A DNA stretch of 64,000 bases from Methylocapsa sp. S129 (GCF_009765995.1 NZ_LMUI01000047.1:1-64000); one strand, 5' to 3'; positions 8,203 through 19,346 are shown, numbered from the stretch's first letter. Notes: generated by a model not told the origin, from the letters alone. Numbers and translations are program-made.

Positions 8203-9090
8203 ATGTTCGCCATCATTGGCGCAACCGGGAAGGCCGGCCGAGCAACGGTTGGCGAATTGCGCAAACGCGGACTGCCAGTAAGGGCCGTCGTGCGCGATCG
8301 ATCGAAAGCGCTGGATCTTGAGGCCTTGGGTTGCGAGATCGCAATCGCCGATTTGGGCGACGCGGGTGCGATCGCGAAGGCGATCGAGGGCGCGCAAGCC
8401 GTGCAGGCGATCTGTCCGATCAGCCCGCAAATGCAAGACCCCGCGACCGATATGCGCGCTATCGTCGATGCGATCTGCGACGCGCTCGCCATCGCCCGAC
8501 CCGCCAGGGTCCTTGCGATCTCGGATTATGGCGCCGAACGCGGCGCGGGGACGGGCGTTACGCTCGCCTTCCATTATCTGGAGGCGCAATTGCGCAAGAC
8601 AGCCCGGGCCCTGATATTGCTGCGATCGTCCGAGCATATGCAGAATTGGTCGCGTCTGTTCAAGGTCGCCGCCGACACGGGCATTCTGCCGAGCCTGCAT
8701 CATCCGCTGACCAAGCTTTTTCCGATGGTCTCGGCAAGCGACGTGGGTCTCGTCGCCGCCGATCTTCTCGCGTCGCCTGGCTTCGCCGAAACGCCCCGCG
8801 TGGTCTATGTCGAAGGGCCGTGCCGTTATACCGCGCTGGATGTCGCGAAGGTGCTCAGCGGCGCGTTTGGCCGCGATGTCGCCGCCCGCGAATTGCCGCG
8901 CCCGGATTGGCTTCCGACCCTGATGCGCGGCGGTCTGAGCGCCAATTACGCTGGCCTTGTCGCTGAACTCTACGACGCCCATAATTCCGGCTTGATCGAT
9001 GTGGAGCCGGGCGCGACGGATATTCGGCGCGGCAAGACGGATTTCGCGGATCTTCCAATCTTTCAGAGGGCGCATCAAGACGCACCTTGA
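8203..9090 (+). CDS. NmrA/atypical-SDR NAD(P)-binding protein
   Basis: A 295-aa protein beginning with the Rossmann motif MFAIIGATGKAGRATV (G-A-T-G-x-x-G) and lacking the YxxxK catalytic pair of classical SDRs, as expected for NmrA-like proteins. These act as NAD(P)H redox sensors or as quinone/isoflavone-type reductases. A strong purine-rich site (GCAGGAGACGA) precedes the ATG. It lies downstream of the AraC gene and could be a target of it. Confidence 0.8.
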   Translation: MFAIIGATGKAGRATVGELRKRGLPVRAVVRDRSKALDLEALGCEIAIADLGDAGAIAKAIEGAQAVQAICPISPQMQDPATDMRAIVDAICDALAIARPARVLAISDYGAERGAGTGVTLAFHYLEAQLRKTARALILLRSSEHMQNWSRLFKVAADTGILPSLHHPLTKLFPMVSASDVGLVAADLLASPGFAETPRVVYVEGPCRYTALDVAKVLSGAFGRDVAARELPRPDWLPTLMRGGLSANYAGLVAELYDAHNSGLIDVEPGATDIRRGKTDFADLPIFQRAHQDAP

Positions 9091-9257
9091 TTGCACAGCT
9101 ACTGACTAACCCGAGCCTTTGCCCCCTGCCCCAAGGCTCGAGCAGCTTGCCGAGAAGCCGATCCAATTCCTCCTGTTCTCTTCGGCGTATTTCTGGTGAA
9201 TTGGGAACGCTGAGGCTCGGATAGCGAGCCGTGGCGCTCAAGTCTCGCAAGGACGAC

Positions 9258-10136
9258 ATGATGGGTCAGGGCAATTCAAAAGCGGCAGCGCTGCGCGTCC
9301 GGCTCGACACCAGCCGGCCCGCTTTGGCGATGGCCGCGCACAACCCGCTCGCCGCCAAGCTCGCCGCCGAAGCCGGCTTCGACGCGATATGGGGCAGCGG
9401 CTTCGAATTGTCCGCCTCCTACGCTGTCCCCGACGCCAGCATCCTGCCGATGGGAACGCATCTGGAGATGATGCGCGCGATCGGAGAGGCGCAGGACGCC
9501 CCCGTCATCGCCGACATCGACACGGGCTTTGGCAATGCGGTGAACGTCGCCTATGCGGTACCGCGCTACGCGGCGGCTGGCGTAGCGGCCGTGGTCATGG
9601 AGGACAAGACCTTTCCGAAGGATAGCAGCCTGCGTCCAGGCGGGCGGCAGGCGCTCGTGTCGATCGCTGAATTCCAGGGCAAGATCGAAGCGGCCAAGGC
9701 GGTCGGCGGCATGCTGGTGGTCGCGCGCACGGAGGCGCTGATCGCCGGGCTGGGTCAGGACGAGGCGCTCCGCCGCGGCGCGGCCTATGTCGAGGCGGGT
9801 GCGGACGCTATTTTGATCCATAGCAAGCAGAAAACGCCCGACGAGATCCTATCCTTTTGTCGCGCCTGGCCAAGGCGCACGCCGCTGGCGCTGGTGCCCA
9901 CCAGCTATCCCCAGCTTTCGTTCGCGGATATCGCTGAACTGGGCAAGGTCGGACTGGTCATCTGCGGCAATCACGCCATTCGCGCGGCCATCGCCGCGAT
10001 GCGGAGCGCTTTTAAGCGCATTCTGGCTGAAGGCGGCATCGCCGGGGTGGAAGGCGACATCGCCTCCGTCGCCGACGTGTTCGCCCTGCAGGGCGATGCG
10101 CGCATGCGAGAGCTGGAGAAGGCGTATCTGCGTTAA
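9258..10136 (+). CDS. pphA: Probable phosphonopyruvate hydrolase (PEP mutase/isocitrate lyase superfamily)
   Basis: A 292-aa TIM-barrel protein of the PEP mutase/isocitrate lyase superfamily. It shows the metal-binding segment ADIDTGFGN (85-93) and the gating loop E115-D-K-T-F-P-K121-D-S-S. PEP mutases have EDKxFPKxNS. Phosphonopyruvate hydrolase of Variovorax, as I recall it, reads EDKTFPKDTS, and neighbouring strings such as AMAAHNPL, GSGFELSASYAVPDA and ILIHS(K/R)QKTPDEIL also recall that enzyme. The reaction would be phosphonopyruvate to pyruvate plus phosphate. No phosphonopyruvate decarboxylase follows, which argues against a biosynthetic mutase. The AAGGA site favours ATG 9258 or 9261. 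Confidence 0.75.
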   Translation: MMGQGNSKAAALRVRLDTSRPALAMAAHNPLAAKLAAEAGFDAIWGSGFELSASYAVPDASILPMGTHLEMMRAIGEAQDAPVIADIDTGFGNAVNVAYAVPRYAAAGVAAVVMEDKTFPKDSSLRPGGRQALVSIAEFQGKIEAAKAVGGMLVVARTEALIAGLGQDEALRRGAAYVEAGADAILIHSKQKTPDEILSFCRAWPRRTPLALVPTSYPQLSFADIAELGKVGLVICGNHAIRAAIAAMRSAFKRILAEGGIAGVEGDIASVADVFALQGDARMRELEKAYLR

Positions 10137-10252
10137 GCTGGGACGCTTGAAGATTGCATTGTGCGAAACGATCTTATCTGGGATAGGGACTCGCAATCTG
10201 GACCCCAATTTCAGGTTGAAACGCGATCAGGACGCCTTATGAGCAAGCGAAG

Positions 10253-11074
10253 ATGAAATCCGCTCCGAAGGATGTCGCCGCCCCTGCCCCGTTTCTGCGT
10301 CGCAGCGACAGCATGGGCGTGGCGACATTGACGCTCAACGATCCCGGCTCCCGCAACGCCCTTTCATTGGCGATGATCGAGGCGTTGAACGATGCGCTGG
10401 CCGATATCGCGCATCAGCCGGACGTGCGCGCCATCGTCTTCGCAGGCCAGGGGCCGGCATTCTCGTCAGGGCACGATCTGCGCGAGATCGCCGCTCATAG
10501 GAACGATCGCGACGGGGGCAAGGAATTCTATGAGCGTCTGATGCGCTCGTGCGGGCAAATGATGCAGGCGATCGTCAATTTGCCCAAGCCCGTGATCGCC
10601 GCGGTCGAAGGCGTCGCAACGGCGGCGGGATGTCAGCTTGTCGCGTCCTGCGATCTGGCGATTGCGGGACAAGGCGCCCGCTTTGCGACGCCGGGCGTCA
10701 ATATCGGCCTGTTCTGTTCGACGCCCATGGTCGCCATTGCGCGCACGATATCGCGCAAGCACGCGATGGAAATGGCCTGGACCGGAGCGCTTTATTCGGC
10801 CGACGACGCCGAGCGTTTCGGTCTGATCAACCGGGTCGTTCCCGCGGGTCAGGCCTTGGCGCGCGCACAGGAAATGGCGGCGGGCCTGGCGCAGCGCTCG
10901 GCCAAGACCTTGGCCATCGGCAAAAAGACATTTTACGAACAGGTCGAGTTGAGCTTGAGCGAGGCCTATGCGGTCGCCGGGCGCGCGATGGTCGAGAATT
11001 TGCTGCTTCCCGACGCCGCCGAGGGCATTGACGCGTTTCTGGAGAAGCGGCCGCCGCAATGGGAACGCGAATGA
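10253..11074 (+). CDS. Enoyl-CoA hydratase/isomerase family protein
   Basis: A 273-aa crotonase-fold protein. Oxyanion-hole segments are FSSGHDLREI (about 78-87) and the second loop AVEGVATAAGCQLVASCDLAIA. The GHDLRE variant is typical of the ECHDC3-like branch. The substrate is a CoA thioester, unknown in detail. It is followed within 20 bp by a CoA-binding protein gene on the same strand, so the two probably form a transcription unit. Confidence 0.88.
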   Translation: MKSAPKDVAAPAPFLRRSDSMGVATLTLNDPGSRNALSLAMIEALNDALADIAHQPDVRAIVFAGQGPAFSSGHDLREIAAHRNDRDGGKEFYERLMRSCGQMMQAIVNLPKPVIAAVEGVATAAGCQLVASCDLAIAGQGARFATPGVNIGLFCSTPMVAIARTISRKHAMEMAWTGALYSADDAERFGLINRVVPAGQALARAQEMAAGLAQRSAKTLAIGKKTFYEQVELSLSEAYAVAGRAMVENLLLPDAAEGIDAFLEKRPPQWERE

Positions 11075-11093
11075 TGACGCGTCGGTCGCCCCA

Positions 11094-11618
11094 ATGAACC
11101 ACGATTCTTATCCCGACGCTTACATCCGCGGCATTCTGGGCGCGGTGAAGACGATCGCGATGGTCGGCGCCTCGGCCAATCAGGCGCGGCCGTCCTATTT
11201 CGTCCTCAAATATCTGGCGGGGCGCGGCTACAATATGCTGCCGATCAATCCGGGGCTGGCCGGCGGGACGATCGACAGGATCAAGGTCTATGGATCGCTG
11301 GCGGAGGCGCCGGGGCCGATCGATATGGTCGATATTTTCCGAAATTCGGAAGCGGCCGGCGCTGTCGTCGACGAAGCGCTGACGCTTGTCCCCTTGCCGA
11401 GCGTGATCTGGATGCAATTGAGCGTGCGCAATGACGCGGCGGCGGCGCGCGCCGAGGCGCGCGGCGTCAAAGTCGTGATGAACCGCTGTCCGAAAATCGA
11501 ATACGGCCGCCTTTCCGGCGAGATCGGCTGGACCGGCGTCAACTCGCGCGTCATTTCCGCAAAGAAGCCCGTGCTGGCCGGCGCAGGATTTCAGAGACTG
11601 ACGATCAAGCCGAAATAG
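11094..11618 (+). CDS. CoA-binding domain protein (YccU-like)
   Basis: A 174-aa protein with an N-terminal CoA-binding Rossmann fold: TIAMVGASANQARPSYFVLKYL, then GYNMLPINPGLAG and IWMQLSVRNDAAAARAEARGVKVVMNRCPKIEY. This corresponds to the isolated CoA-binding domain of succinyl-CoA synthetase-like proteins, with a conserved MNRCPKIE end. The role is unknown. The ATG at 11094 starts 20 bp after the hydratase stop. Confidence 0.85.
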   Translation: MNHDSYPDAYIRGILGAVKTIAMVGASANQARPSYFVLKYLAGRGYNMLPINPGLAGGTIDRIKVYGSLAEAPGPIDMVDIFRNSEAAGAVVDEALTLVPLPSVIWMQLSVRNDAAAARAEARGVKVVMNRCPKIEYGRLSGEIGWTGVNSRVISAKKPVLAGAGFQRLTIKPK

Positions 11619-11655
11619 TTGGAGCCTCAAGGCGCTCGTTGATCAGCCGGGCGCC

Positions 11656-13608
11656 TCAGCGTGCGCCCGTTGCGACGCCCGCCAACTCGCCGACGAGCGA
11701 GGCGCGGACCGGCCGCCGGGGCGCATCGCCCGCGTCAAGGCGCGCGCCGTTCGCGGTCGCGGATTTTGCCGGAAAAGCGTGCGGCGCGACCTCTTGCAAT
11801 TGGCGTCGAATGGGGTCGTCCTCTTCCCGGCCGCCGACCTGGAATTGACCGATCAACACGGAAAGCTGTTCGGTCTCCTCCGCCAGCGCGTAACTGGCCG
11901 CGGTCGACTGCTCGACCATCGCCGCGTTCTGCTGCGTCACCTGGTCCATCTGGTTGATCGCCGAATTGACTTCCTCGAGCGCCGTCGATTGCTCTTTCGC
12001 GCCCGCGGCGATCTCGGAGACGACATTGTTGATCTCCGTGACCTGCGCCATGATCCGTTCAAGCGAGCTGCCGGTTTCCGCCACCAACGCGACCCCGTGG
12101 CTGACCTGCGTCGTCGAGGTCGAAATCAGACCTTTGATCTCCTTGGCCGCTTCCGCCGAACGCTGCGCGAGCGCCCGCACCTCGGAAGCCACGACGGCAA
12201 AGCCCCTGCCGGCGTCGCCCGCCCGCGCCGCTTCGACGCCGGCGTTCAGCGCGAGCAGGCTCGTCTGGAACGCAATCTCGTCGATGACCCCGATGATCTG
12301 GCTGATCTGCTGCGAGGACTTCTCGATGGCGCCCATCGCGGCGACCGCTTTGCGGATGACTTCCCCGCTCTTTTGCGCGTCGCCCTGGGCTGTCGCCACC
12401 ACCTTGCGGGCGTGGATCGTGCTTTCAGCCGCCTTCCTGACCGTCGCGGTGACCTGATCGAGCGTCGCCGCCGTTTCCTCGAGGCTCGCCGCCTGCTGCT
12501 CGGTGCGCCGCGACAGATCAGCCGTCGCCGCCGAAATTTCCTGCGATCCCGAATGGATCGCATCGGCGCTTCCAACGACGCCGAGCATCGCTTCTTCAAG
12601 TTGCGAAATCGCCGCGTTGAAATCCATCTGAAGCTTGCGATAGGCGTCGGGAATGTCGCGCGACATGCGGTAGGTCAGGTCCTTGGCCGCCAATCTCGAC
12701 AATCCCGCGCCGACCGAATCAGCGACAGTCGCGCGCTCCCGCGCGATCGCTTCGCGTTGCCCCTGCTCGTTGCGATTGCGTTCGTCATCCGCATGAAGGC
12801 GCTGTTTCGCTGCCTCTTCCTCGAGACGAGCCTTTTCGATCGCCGCATCCCGAAACACCAGGATCGCTTTGGCCATCTCGCCGATTTCATTCCGGTCCGC
12901 GGCATTGGCGAGCGACACATTCAGATCGCCCGTCGCGAGCGATTTCATGACGCGGGTCAGCTTGATGATGGGCTGGCCGATGCTCCTGGTGAACACTAAT
13001 GAAAGCAAAATTCCCAATGTGATGCCAGCGCTTCCAGCCCAAAAGATCAGCGTCTGGACATAGCTCGCCGATTCCTTGGCTTCGGCCACCGTCGCTTCGG
13101 AGGCGTTCCGATATTGCGTCGACAGCTCCTCTCCCAGCATTGTCATTGAATCTTCGATCTTGGCCGCGTCGGCGGTCGCGGCTTTGATCGCGTCGGCGCT
13201 CAGGCTGCCGTCCTGCTGCTGCGCGAAGCGCAAGCGGTTCGCCAGCTTCCGGTAGCCTTTGACCAATTCAGACATTTTTTGCGCGTTGCCGTGGAGCTCC
13301 GCATCGGTGGTGCTCGCGAGCAGATCGTCCAGCCATTCGTCAGCGACCGCAAAGCCTTCGCCGGACTTATTCCAGTGCTTTGAATCGCCCGATCCAAGCG
13401 CGATCCAGAAATGCATCCGCGCCTCGAATACGCGCTTTTCGACGCGCTGTTCCAGAACCTCGTCGCCCTTCAATTTTGTAACGTTCTCAAGGGCGTCCTT
13501 GGATCGCATGCTGCTGATGGTCGCCAGAGCGCTGATCCCGATCAGCAGCAGGAGAATCGCGCTAAACCCAATCAACAGCTTCGACGCGATTTTCAGCCGA
13601 CTGAACAT
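11656..13608 (-). CDS. Methyl-accepting chemotaxis protein
   Basis: A 650-aa transmembrane chemoreceptor. TM1 is at about 10-30 ([19 protein letters not shown]). A periplasmic helical ligand domain follows to about 180, then TM2 near 185-210 ([21 protein letters not shown]), a HAMP domain ([24 protein letters not shown]), a second HAMP-like stretch at about 310-360, and a signalling domain. The hairpin tip contains [31 protein letters not shown]. No C-terminal CheR-docking pentapeptide is seen. The start at 13608 follows a CGGAG site. No che genes lie nearby, so it is an orphan receptor. Confidence 0.95.
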   Translation of the reverse strand: MFSRLKIASKLLIGFSAILLLLIGISALATISSMRSKDALENVTKLKGDEVLEQRVEKRVFEARMHFWIALGSGDSKHWNKSGEGFAVADEWLDDLLASTTDAELHGNAQKMSELVKGYRKLANRLRFAQQQDGSLSADAIKAATADAAKIEDSMTMLGEELSTQYRNASEATVAEAKESASYVQTLIFWAGSAGITLGILLSLVFTRSIGQPIIKLTRVMKSLATGDLNVSLANAADRNEIGEMAKAILVFRDAAIEKARLEEEAAKQRLHADDERNRNEQGQREAIARERATVADSVGAGLSRLAAKDLTYRMSRDIPDAYRKLQMDFNAAISQLEEAMLGVVGSADAIHSGSQEISAATADLSRRTEQQAASLEETAATLDQVTATVRKAAESTIHARKVVATAQGDAQKSGEVIRKAVAAMGAIEKSSQQISQIIGVIDEIAFQTSLLALNAGVEAARAGDAGRGFAVVASEVRALAQRSAEAAKEIKGLISTSTTQVSHGVALVAETGSSLERIMAQVTEINNVVSEIAAGAKEQSTALEEVNSAINQMDQVTQQNAAMVEQSTAASYALAEETEQLSVLIGQFQVGGREEDDPIRRQLQEVAPHAFPAKSATANGARLDAGDAPRRPVRASLVGELAGVATGAR

Positions 13609-14080
13609 GGTGACTCCGAGATTGGCGCATCGCCGAGGAATGAGCAGAATGTCATTGTGCAAAAATGAGAGGTGGAGCACACACATTCCGGAGCGAAGCC
13701 GGGAGAACGTACGGCGTCATGCCCTCGATCCGCCGCATGCGCGCGGCGGAATCGACACGTCATGGCGATGATCATAGTGAACGAAGGTTAACCGAATATC
13801 AGCGCGGCCAGCGGGCTGCTCAAAAAGCGGTCAAATATGCTCGCAAAGCGTCCGGCTGGGCCCGAGCGCCTCTCCCTCAAGCGGCCGCGGCGCACGCCTG
13901 ATTGCGCCGAAAATTCGCAATTTCATTGACTTTGCGCGAAATGGCCCTATAGCTGCCCGCGCCGAGAGCCCTTGCGCGGGTCCGGCGTTGCGTGGCGCGA
14001 AGAGCGCGCCCTCCCATGAATAGCGCTATCGGCGCGCGGCGCGCTTCAAGCGCTCAAAGCGCCTCATCTAGGCAGAACAA
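13609..14080. other. Divergent intergenic region between chemoreceptor and helicase genes
   Basis: No coding potential is convincing here. It contains the chemoreceptor upstream region on one side and the DEAD-box promoter with a leader of about 120 nt on the other. A long leader is common for cold-inducible RNA helicase genes, but no structure was resolved. Confidence 0.5.
13926..13953 (+). promoter_or_regulatory. Sigma-70-type promoter of the DEAD-box helicase gene
   Basis: TTGACT and TATAGC are separated by 16 bp, about 130 bp upstream of the helicase ATG, giving a long 5' leader. Confidence 0.5.
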
Positions 14081-15616
<1,536 letters not shown>

Positions 15617-15619
15617 CGC

Positions 15620-16039
15620 TCAGGCGCGCTTGTTTCGCATCGCCTTGGAGACGTCCAAACTCTTGGCTTTCGACAGGCGCGCATATTCGGGCGACTCGCG
15701 CGGATAGATCGCCAGTCTGCCGTCCTGGTCATAATGGGCGCCCCAGCCATAGCTTTTGGTCAAGGGCGATGCGCGCATGCAGGCGTGCGGTTTCTGGAAA
15801 AGCGCGGCGCGGATTTCATCGCCGCGCGCCTGACGCTCCTCATCGGAAATTTTGCTTCGCGCCAGATGAACTTCGAAGATGAGATCTTCGAGCGTGTGCC
15901 GGTAGGGATGCGCGGACAGAAGTTCGTATTCGAGAACAGCGACCGTGGATTTTCCGCCCTTTCGCGCGGGAGCAACGCCGCGCGGAGCTGGGCAATCATC
16001 GGCGACCACGACAAATGCATTGGTGATGTGCGTCGCCAT
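15620..16039 (-). CDS. DUF6157 family protein
   Basis: A 139-aa protein matching the DUF6157 pattern as I know it: an N-terminal THITNAFVVVADDCPAPRGVAP, then HPYRHTLEDLIFEVHLAR and the C-terminal SPLTKSYGWGAHYDQDGRLAIYP. The function is unknown and no catalytic motif is apparent. The ATG at 16039 (AGGT about 8 bp upstream) is preferred to a GTG two codons earlier. It is followed upstream by two other minus-strand genes (TfoX-N and IscA types) with short gaps, so the three may be co-transcribed. Confidence 0.75.
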   Translation of the reverse strand: MATHITNAFVVVADDCPAPRGVAPARKGGKSTVAVLEYELLSAHPYRHTLEDLIFEVHLARSKISDEERQARGDEIRAALFQKPHACMRASPLTKSYGWGAHYDQDGRLAIYPRESPEYARLSKAKSLDVSKAMRNKRA

Positions 16040-16074
16040 TTTCACGACCTATTTTGATAGCGCTGCGGCCAGGT

Positions 16075-16467
16075 TCAGATTTTCTTGCGCGCGGTCTTCT
16101 TGCGGGGCGCCGTCGCCTTGGCTTTGCGCGCCATGGCCTTGTGCGCCTTCGCTTCCCCGATGCGTCGCGCCGCGGCCAGAGCGAGGTTGCTCCATCGCTT
16201 GAGTTCGTCCGGATCGTCATAGGCGCTGGCGATCAGCCGCCACAGGTTCGTCGTTATCGACTTCTCGCCGCGCTCATAGACGAACGGCGACGATCCGGCG
16301 GCGGCCAACGCCGCCGCGCTCTCCGCATCGGTTCTCAGATAAATCTCGCCGCGCAGCGATAAAGCGAAACACCATCCGTCGGCGTAGATTCCGTGGCCGC
16401 TGAACATCCGCTTGACGCTGACCGGGCCAAAGGGCTCGAACAGTTCCTTCAGCCCCTCAGCGTCCAT
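16075..16467 (-). CDS. TfoX N-terminal domain protein
   Basis: A 130-aa protein. Residues 1-100 match the TfoX N-terminal fold (FEPFGPVSVKRMFSGHGIYADGWCFAL, then EIYLRTD). The last 30 residues are Lys/Arg/Ala-rich and could bind nucleic acid. It lacks the C-terminal TfoX domain of the competence regulator, so a role in competence should not be assumed. It lies between the DUF6157 and IscA-type genes. Confidence 0.82.
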   Translation of the reverse strand: MDAEGLKELFEPFGPVSVKRMFSGHGIYADGWCFALSLRGEIYLRTDAESAAALAAAGSSPFVYERGEKSITTNLWRLIASAYDDPDELKRWSNLALAAARRIGEAKAHKAMARKAKATAPRKKTARKKI

Positions 16468-16479
16468 GCGTCGCCCCGC

Positions 16480-16866
16480 TCAGGCGCTCGCGGACAGAGC
16501 GTCGGCGCTGGCCGGCGTAATCGCAACGCTCTCGCCGCAGCCGCAGGCCGAGGTCTCGTTGGGATTGACGAACACGAAGCCCGCCGACAGGCGATCGGTC
16601 TTGAAGTCCATCCGCGTGCCGAGCAGGAACAGCACCGCTTTGGGGTCGATCAACACCCGCACGCCTTTGTCCTCGATGATCTCGTCATGAGGCGCGGAGC
16701 TTTCGGCAAATTCCATCGTATAGGACATGCCGGCGCAACCGCCGTTCTTGACGCCGACCCGCAAGCCGGCGATCGGCTTGTCGGAGGCGGCGATGATCTC
16801 GCGCACCCGCTCGGCCGCCGCCTCGGTCAGCGTCATCACCTTGAATCTGGAGCTTATCGATCCCAT
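16480..16866 (-). CDS. IscA/SufA-type iron-sulfur assembly scaffold
   Basis: A 128-aa A-type carrier. The three ligand cysteines are in GGCAGMSY (near 43) and the C-terminal SACGCGES. It delivers Fe-S clusters to apoproteins or holds iron. It is separate from any suf operon here, and a second A-type carrier, erpA-like, is at 36226. The strand and short spacing to the TfoX-N gene (12 bp) suggest one transcript. Confidence 0.88.
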   Translation of the reverse strand: MGSISSRFKVMTLTEAAAERVREIIAASDKPIAGLRVGVKNGGCAGMSYTMEFAESSAPHDEIIEDKGVRVLIDPKAVLFLLGTRMDFKTDRLSAGFVFVNPNETSACGCGESVAITPASADALSASA

Positions 16867-17063
16867 CGGTCTCTCCTTCGACCGGGTTCAAGGCCCGGCG
16901 AATTCTTGCCCAATATAGCAATGCCGGACGGATATTAACAGGGCGAGTTATGGCCGCAGATAGGCCCAGCCCTGCGCCCGCAAATCGGCGAGCAAAACAA
17001 CGCCGCTGCTGGAGCCCGGCGCATTATTGTGGCAAATGACGCGCTTGGCATCAGGAAAGCCCC

Positions 17064-17936
17064 ATGTCGAATTCGTCACCAGAGGCCGGCGCGTTGCTCG
17101 CCCGCATCGCCGAAGCCCTGGAGCGGCTGGCGCCCCCGCCGCCGCCCGCGCCTGACTTCAACGCCGCCGACGCCTTCGTCTGGCATGCGGACGAGGGGCG
17201 CCTCGCGCCGGTCGCGCGCGTCAATCGGGTCGATATGGCGCTGCTGCGCGGCATCGACCGGGTCCGCGACTCGCTTGCGCAAAACACCGAACGCTTCGCC
17301 AGGGGATTGCCCGCCAACAATGCGCTGTTATGGGGCGCGCGCGGCATGGGCAAATCATCGCTCGTCAAGGCGGCGCATGCCGAGATTCTGCGATCCGCCG
17401 GCGATGGGCCCAGGCTGAAACTGATCGAGATCCATCGCGAGGATATCGAAAGCCTGCCCGGGCTGATGGCTTTGCTGCGCGATGCGCCGCTGCGGTTTCT
17501 CGTCTTTTGCGACGACCTTTCGTTCGACGGCGACGACGCCTCCTACAAGTCGCTCAAAGCGGTCCTTGAGGGCGGCATTGAAGGGCGGCCCGACAATGTC
17601 CTGTTCTACGCCACATCCAATCGCCGCCATCTGCTGCCGCGCGACATGATGGAAAATGAACGCTCGACCGCGATCAATCCCGGCGAGGCCGTGGAGGAGA
17701 AGGTCTCGCTGTCGGACCGTTTCGGCCTCTGGCTCGGCTTCCACCGCTGCAGCCAGGACGAATATCTCGCAATGGTGTTCGGCTATGCCGATCATTATGG
17801 CCTCGATGCGCCGCGCGAACAGACCGAGCGCGATGCGCTGGAATGGGCGACGACGCGCGGTTCGCGCTCGGGGCGCACCGCGTGGCAATTCATTCAGGAT
17901 CTGGCTGGACGGCTCGAGCGCCGGATCGACGAATAA
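17064..17936 (+). CDS. DUF815 AAA-type ATPase
   Basis: A 290-aa protein with Walker A WGARGMGKSS (near 91-100), a Walker B-like FLVFCDDLSFDGDD, and a sensor-type segment VLFYATSNRRHLLPRDMMENE. This is the pattern of the DUF815 family, ATPases of unknown cellular role that often adjoin nlpD/pcm in alphaproteobacteria. It is convergent with nlpD, with 132 bp between the stop codons. Confidence 0.88.
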   Translation: MSNSSPEAGALLARIAEALERLAPPPPPAPDFNAADAFVWHADEGRLAPVARVNRVDMALLRGIDRVRDSLAQNTERFARGLPANNALLWGARGMGKSSLVKAAHAEILRSAGDGPRLKLIEIHREDIESLPGLMALLRDAPLRFLVFCDDLSFDGDDASYKSLKAVLEGGIEGRPDNVLFYATSNRRHLLPRDMMENERSTAINPGEAVEEKVSLSDRFGLWLGFHRCSQDEYLAMVFGYADHYGLDAPREQTERDALEWATTRGSRSGRTAWQFIQDLAGRLERRIDE

Positions 17937-18068
17937 ACAGAAAAGCGGCGGGCCTTTCTTTGGACCCGCCGCCTTCGTCTACACCCACAGACCGAACGTG
18001 TCTCGCGATAGGCTTGCGGGTTCTCTTCGGGTCCAGATTGGAGGCTGGACGTATCTCCCGCCGGAAAA

Positions 18069-19346
18069 TCAGAGGCCGGCGAGAAAACTCGTGGGATCGA
18101 CCGGCGTCGAGCCTTTGCGCAATTCGAAGTGCAATTGCGGCGAGGACACATTGCCGCTCTGGCCTGACTTGGCGATGATCTGGCCGCGCTTGACGCTTTC
18201 GCCGCGCTTGACGTCCAGTTCGCCGTTATTGGCGTAGGCGGAGACGAAGCCGTTGGGATGGCGGATCAGAATAAGATTGCCATAGCCCTTCAATTCGCTG
18301 CCGGCATAGGCGACGACGCCGCTCTCGGCCGCCTTGACCGACGTGCCTTCCGGCACGGCGATGTTGATGCCGTCGTTGCCGCCCGCCTTAAAACCCTGAA
18401 TGATGCGGCCGCGCGCCGGCCAGCGGAACTCGGGGGCAACGCCCGCCGCATCGGCCTGGGTGCCTGTAAGCGCCGGGGCGACAACAGCTTGCTGGGCATT
18501 CACGTTGCCTGTCGGCGTCGCGTCGATCGGCTTCTTTTTGGACGCCGTCGCCACGGGGGCTGAGACATCAGCCTTGGCGACATTGACTGGCTTGGGCGCC
18601 GCTTCGGCGACCTTAGGCTTGGCCGTGGCGACAAGCTTGGCCGCGTCGGCGTCGATGGGCTTCTTCTTAACCTTGTGCGTCGCGTCGGCCTTCTCATCCG
18701 CGATCTTGCGGGCCTTGTCAGCCCTATCGGCCTTGTCTGCCCTATCGGCCTTGTCTGCCCTATCGGCCTTGTCGACGACCTTCTTGTTCGAAGCCTTTGG
18801 CGCAGGCGAGTCCTGCACATCGGCCGAGGCCGATTTGCTGGAAGCGTCATAGACGGGAACGATCAAGCGGACGCCGCCATGCACCTGCGAGGGCGAGGTG
18901 AAGCCATTGGCCTTCATGAGCGCCCCTGGCGGCACGCCGTAACGGCGGGAAACGCTGTCGAGGTTGTCGCCGTCGGCCACGACGACCGGCGATCCGCCGG
19001 CCGCGCGCCAGCCATTGCCAAAACCGGTGATCGGCTGAGTCGTCGTCGGCCTGGCGATCGCGCCCGTCGAGGTCGGGGCGGGCGCAGGCAAGGCCGATAC
19101 GGCGACCGGGCTCGGATGGGCCGCAGCGGCGTAATTGGCGTTGGGTTGCGATGACGTATTCATCGAGACATTGGCGTTCGGAACCGGCCTCTCGTCGTTG
19201 GAAGCGCTGGCGAACGGATTGGCGAAGGGGCTTTCCGACAGGCGCGTCGAGTCCGACGAACAGCCTGCAAGCCACGCCCCGAGCAGGCTGGCAAGAGCGA
19301 TACGCGCGGCAATCCGCGTCTTATTCAACGCTGCACTTTCACTCAT
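18069..19346 (-). CDS. nlpD: NlpD-like LysM/degenerate M23 (LytM) lipoprotein
   Basis: A 425-aa envelope protein. Its N-terminal signal ends in a lipobox LAGC (about 26-29), so it is a lipoprotein. A LysM-type motif (VADGDNLDSVSRRYGVPPGALMKANGF) lies near 120-150, followed by a Lys/Asp/Ala linker at about 170-220 with ADKADR repeats. The C-terminal LytM domain begins at GRIIQGFKAGG. The zinc ligands are missing: GNDGINIA replaces HxGxD, YANNGEL and LHFEL replace YAH and HxH. It is therefore probably an amidase activator, like E. coli NlpD, and not a peptidase. It follows pcm and surE in the conserved order. Confidence 0.9.
   Translation of the reverse strand: MSESAALNKTRIAARIALASLLGAWLAGCSSDSTRLSESPFANPFASASNDERPVPNANVSMNTSSQPNANYAAAAHPSPVAVSALPAPAPTSTGAIARPTTTQPITGFGNGWRAAGGSPVVVADGDNLDSVSRRYGVPPGALMKANGFTSPSQVHGGVRLIVPVYDASSKSASADVQDSPAPKASNKKVVDKADRADKADRADKADRADKARKIADEKADATHKVKKKPIDADAAKLVATAKPKVAEAAPKPVNVAKADVSAPVATASKKKPIDATPTGNVNAQQAVVAPALTGTQADAAGVAPEFRWPARGRIIQGFKAGGNDGINIAVPEGTSVKAAESGVVAYAGSELKGYGNLILIRHPNGFVSAYANNGELDVKRGESVKRGQIIAKSGQSGNVSSPQLHFELRKGSTPVDPTSFLAGL
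18713..18774. repeat. 18-bp tandem repeat in the nlpD linker
   Basis: About 3.4 copies of the 18-bp unit CCTTGTCTGCCCTATCGG (the first copy has CA for CT) encode the repeated ADKADR hexapeptide. Repeat number could change by slippage in frame. Confidence 0.9.

Noticed and set aside
11779-12999. 406-codon plus-strand frame opposite the chemoreceptor
   Set aside because: Arg-rich antisense shadow of the MCP signalling domain.
16480-16866. IscA-type gene as part of a suf operon
   Set aside because: No sufBCDS genes are near. Its neighbours are TfoX-N and DUF6157 genes.
18713-18774. Possible CRISPR-like array
   Set aside because: The 18-bp repeats are contiguous without spacers and encode an in-frame hexapeptide in nlpD.
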